Assembly (NCBI GenBank): GCA_002393895.1 | Contig: DGUE01000190.1 | Location: 1 to 6,535, forward strand | Reading direction: 5' to 3' | Length of the DNA stretch: 6,535 nucleotides | DNA from: Bacteroidales bacterium UBA4318 | GTDB taxonomy: Bacteria; Bacteroidota; Bacteroidia; Bacteroidales; UBA932 | Shown: positions 6,223-6,535 of the stretch, piece by piece | Numbering within the stretch: position 1 is the first letter of the stretch | Layout of the letters: each line of letters starts with the position of its first letter | Program-made: the position numbers and the translations under genes | Notes under the pieces: model-generated | What the model saw: the letters and a program-made list of their open reading frames with translations, nothing else | Databases searched by the model: none | Told to the model about the DNA's origin: nothing

Positions 6223-6535
6223 TGGTAATGAGCTCTTTAAGATAGGGGAACACCTTCGTCGAAAGGTCGTGGAGGGCGGTGTATATCACTGAACCGTCAA
6301 GTATCTCCGGTTTGACCAAATTGAATTTTGCGTTGATGGGATCGAAGATAAAGATGAGCAGCCCGATGATGAGCGCGGCTTTGAGCAGGGCAAATACCAG
6401 CCCTAGCAGACGGTTCGCCCATCCCAGAGCCGCTAGCTTGAGAGTTTTTGTTATGAGCTTGCCGAGAAGGGTCAGAAGCAGCACGGCAAGTATCACAGTG
6501 AGTGCGAATGCCGCGATGTTGACGATTTTCTGGTC
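6215..6535 (-). CDS. cvpA: CvpA family membrane protein (5' end outside the window)
   Basis: The reading frame is open from the stop at 6215-6217 to the window edge, giving the last 106 residues; the start lies beyond 6535. The visible part holds two strongly hydrophobic segments, one around VILAVLLLTLLGKLI and one around LGLVFALLKAALIIGLLIFIF. They are joined by KTLKLAALGWANRLLG, a loop typical of CvpA (colicin V production) family inner-membrane proteins. A hydrophilic C-terminal tail follows. CvpA proteins usually have about 160-180 residues and four membrane helices, so roughly the first third is missing here. A GTG at 6496-6494 is in frame, but the coding pattern continues upstream of it (DQKIVNIAAFALT), so it is not the start. 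The family's function is linked to envelope homeostasis and is poorly defined. It overlaps tsaB by 8 bp. Confidence 0.85.
   Translation of the reverse strand, partial: DQKIVNIAAFALTVILAVLLLTLLGKLITKTLKLAALGWANRLLGLVFALLKAALIIGLLIFIFDPINAKFNLVKPEILDGSVIYTALHDLSTKVFPYLKELITNA

Overview
The window looks like chromosomal core DNA from a GC-rich member of the Bacteroidota, most likely the order Bacteroidales. The pointers are a short-form alpha-glucan phosphorylase with the DUF3417-type N-terminus, a greA-HIT gene pair, a DUF4369/thioredoxin-like lipoprotein, a TAnnTTTG -7 promoter box, no clear Shine-Dalgarno sequences, and a dispersed-repeat fragment that reads CHSERSE. GC is well above that of typical Bacteroides; an Alistipes- or Rikenellaceae-like host is possible but not shown.

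Layout, left to right. Positions 1-83 are an AT-rich leader that opens with an array of 8-bp tandem repeats. On the + strand follow glgP (84-2645) and ribF (2636-3499), which overlap by 10 bp. A 48-bp gap (3500-3547) holds a leader hairpin, and a promoter-like box lies in the last codons of ribF. Next on the + strand come greA (3548-4018), a HIT-family hydrolase (4020-4424) and a lipoprotein with a thioredoxin-like fold (4411-5517), packed as an operon. Facing them on the - strand are cvpA (5' part beyond the window edge) and tsaB (5509-6222). tsaB meets the lipoprotein gene tail to tail with a 9-bp overlap. No tRNA, rRNA, CRISPR array, insertion sequence or phage gene was seen.

The genes serve separate housekeeping tasks: storage-glucan breakdown (GlgP), FMN/FAD synthesis (RibF), rescue of backtracked RNA polymerase (GreA), nucleotide hydrolysis (HIT), an envelope lipoprotein, t6A tRNA modification (TsaB) and a membrane protein (CvpA). 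I see no evidence for a new multi-gene system. The points worth a second look are local: a two-unit repeat read in frame inside tsaB, loss of CxxC in the lipoprotein's thioredoxin fold, an apparent loop deletion in the RibF kinase domain, the 8-bp array before glgP, and a hairpin in the greA leader.
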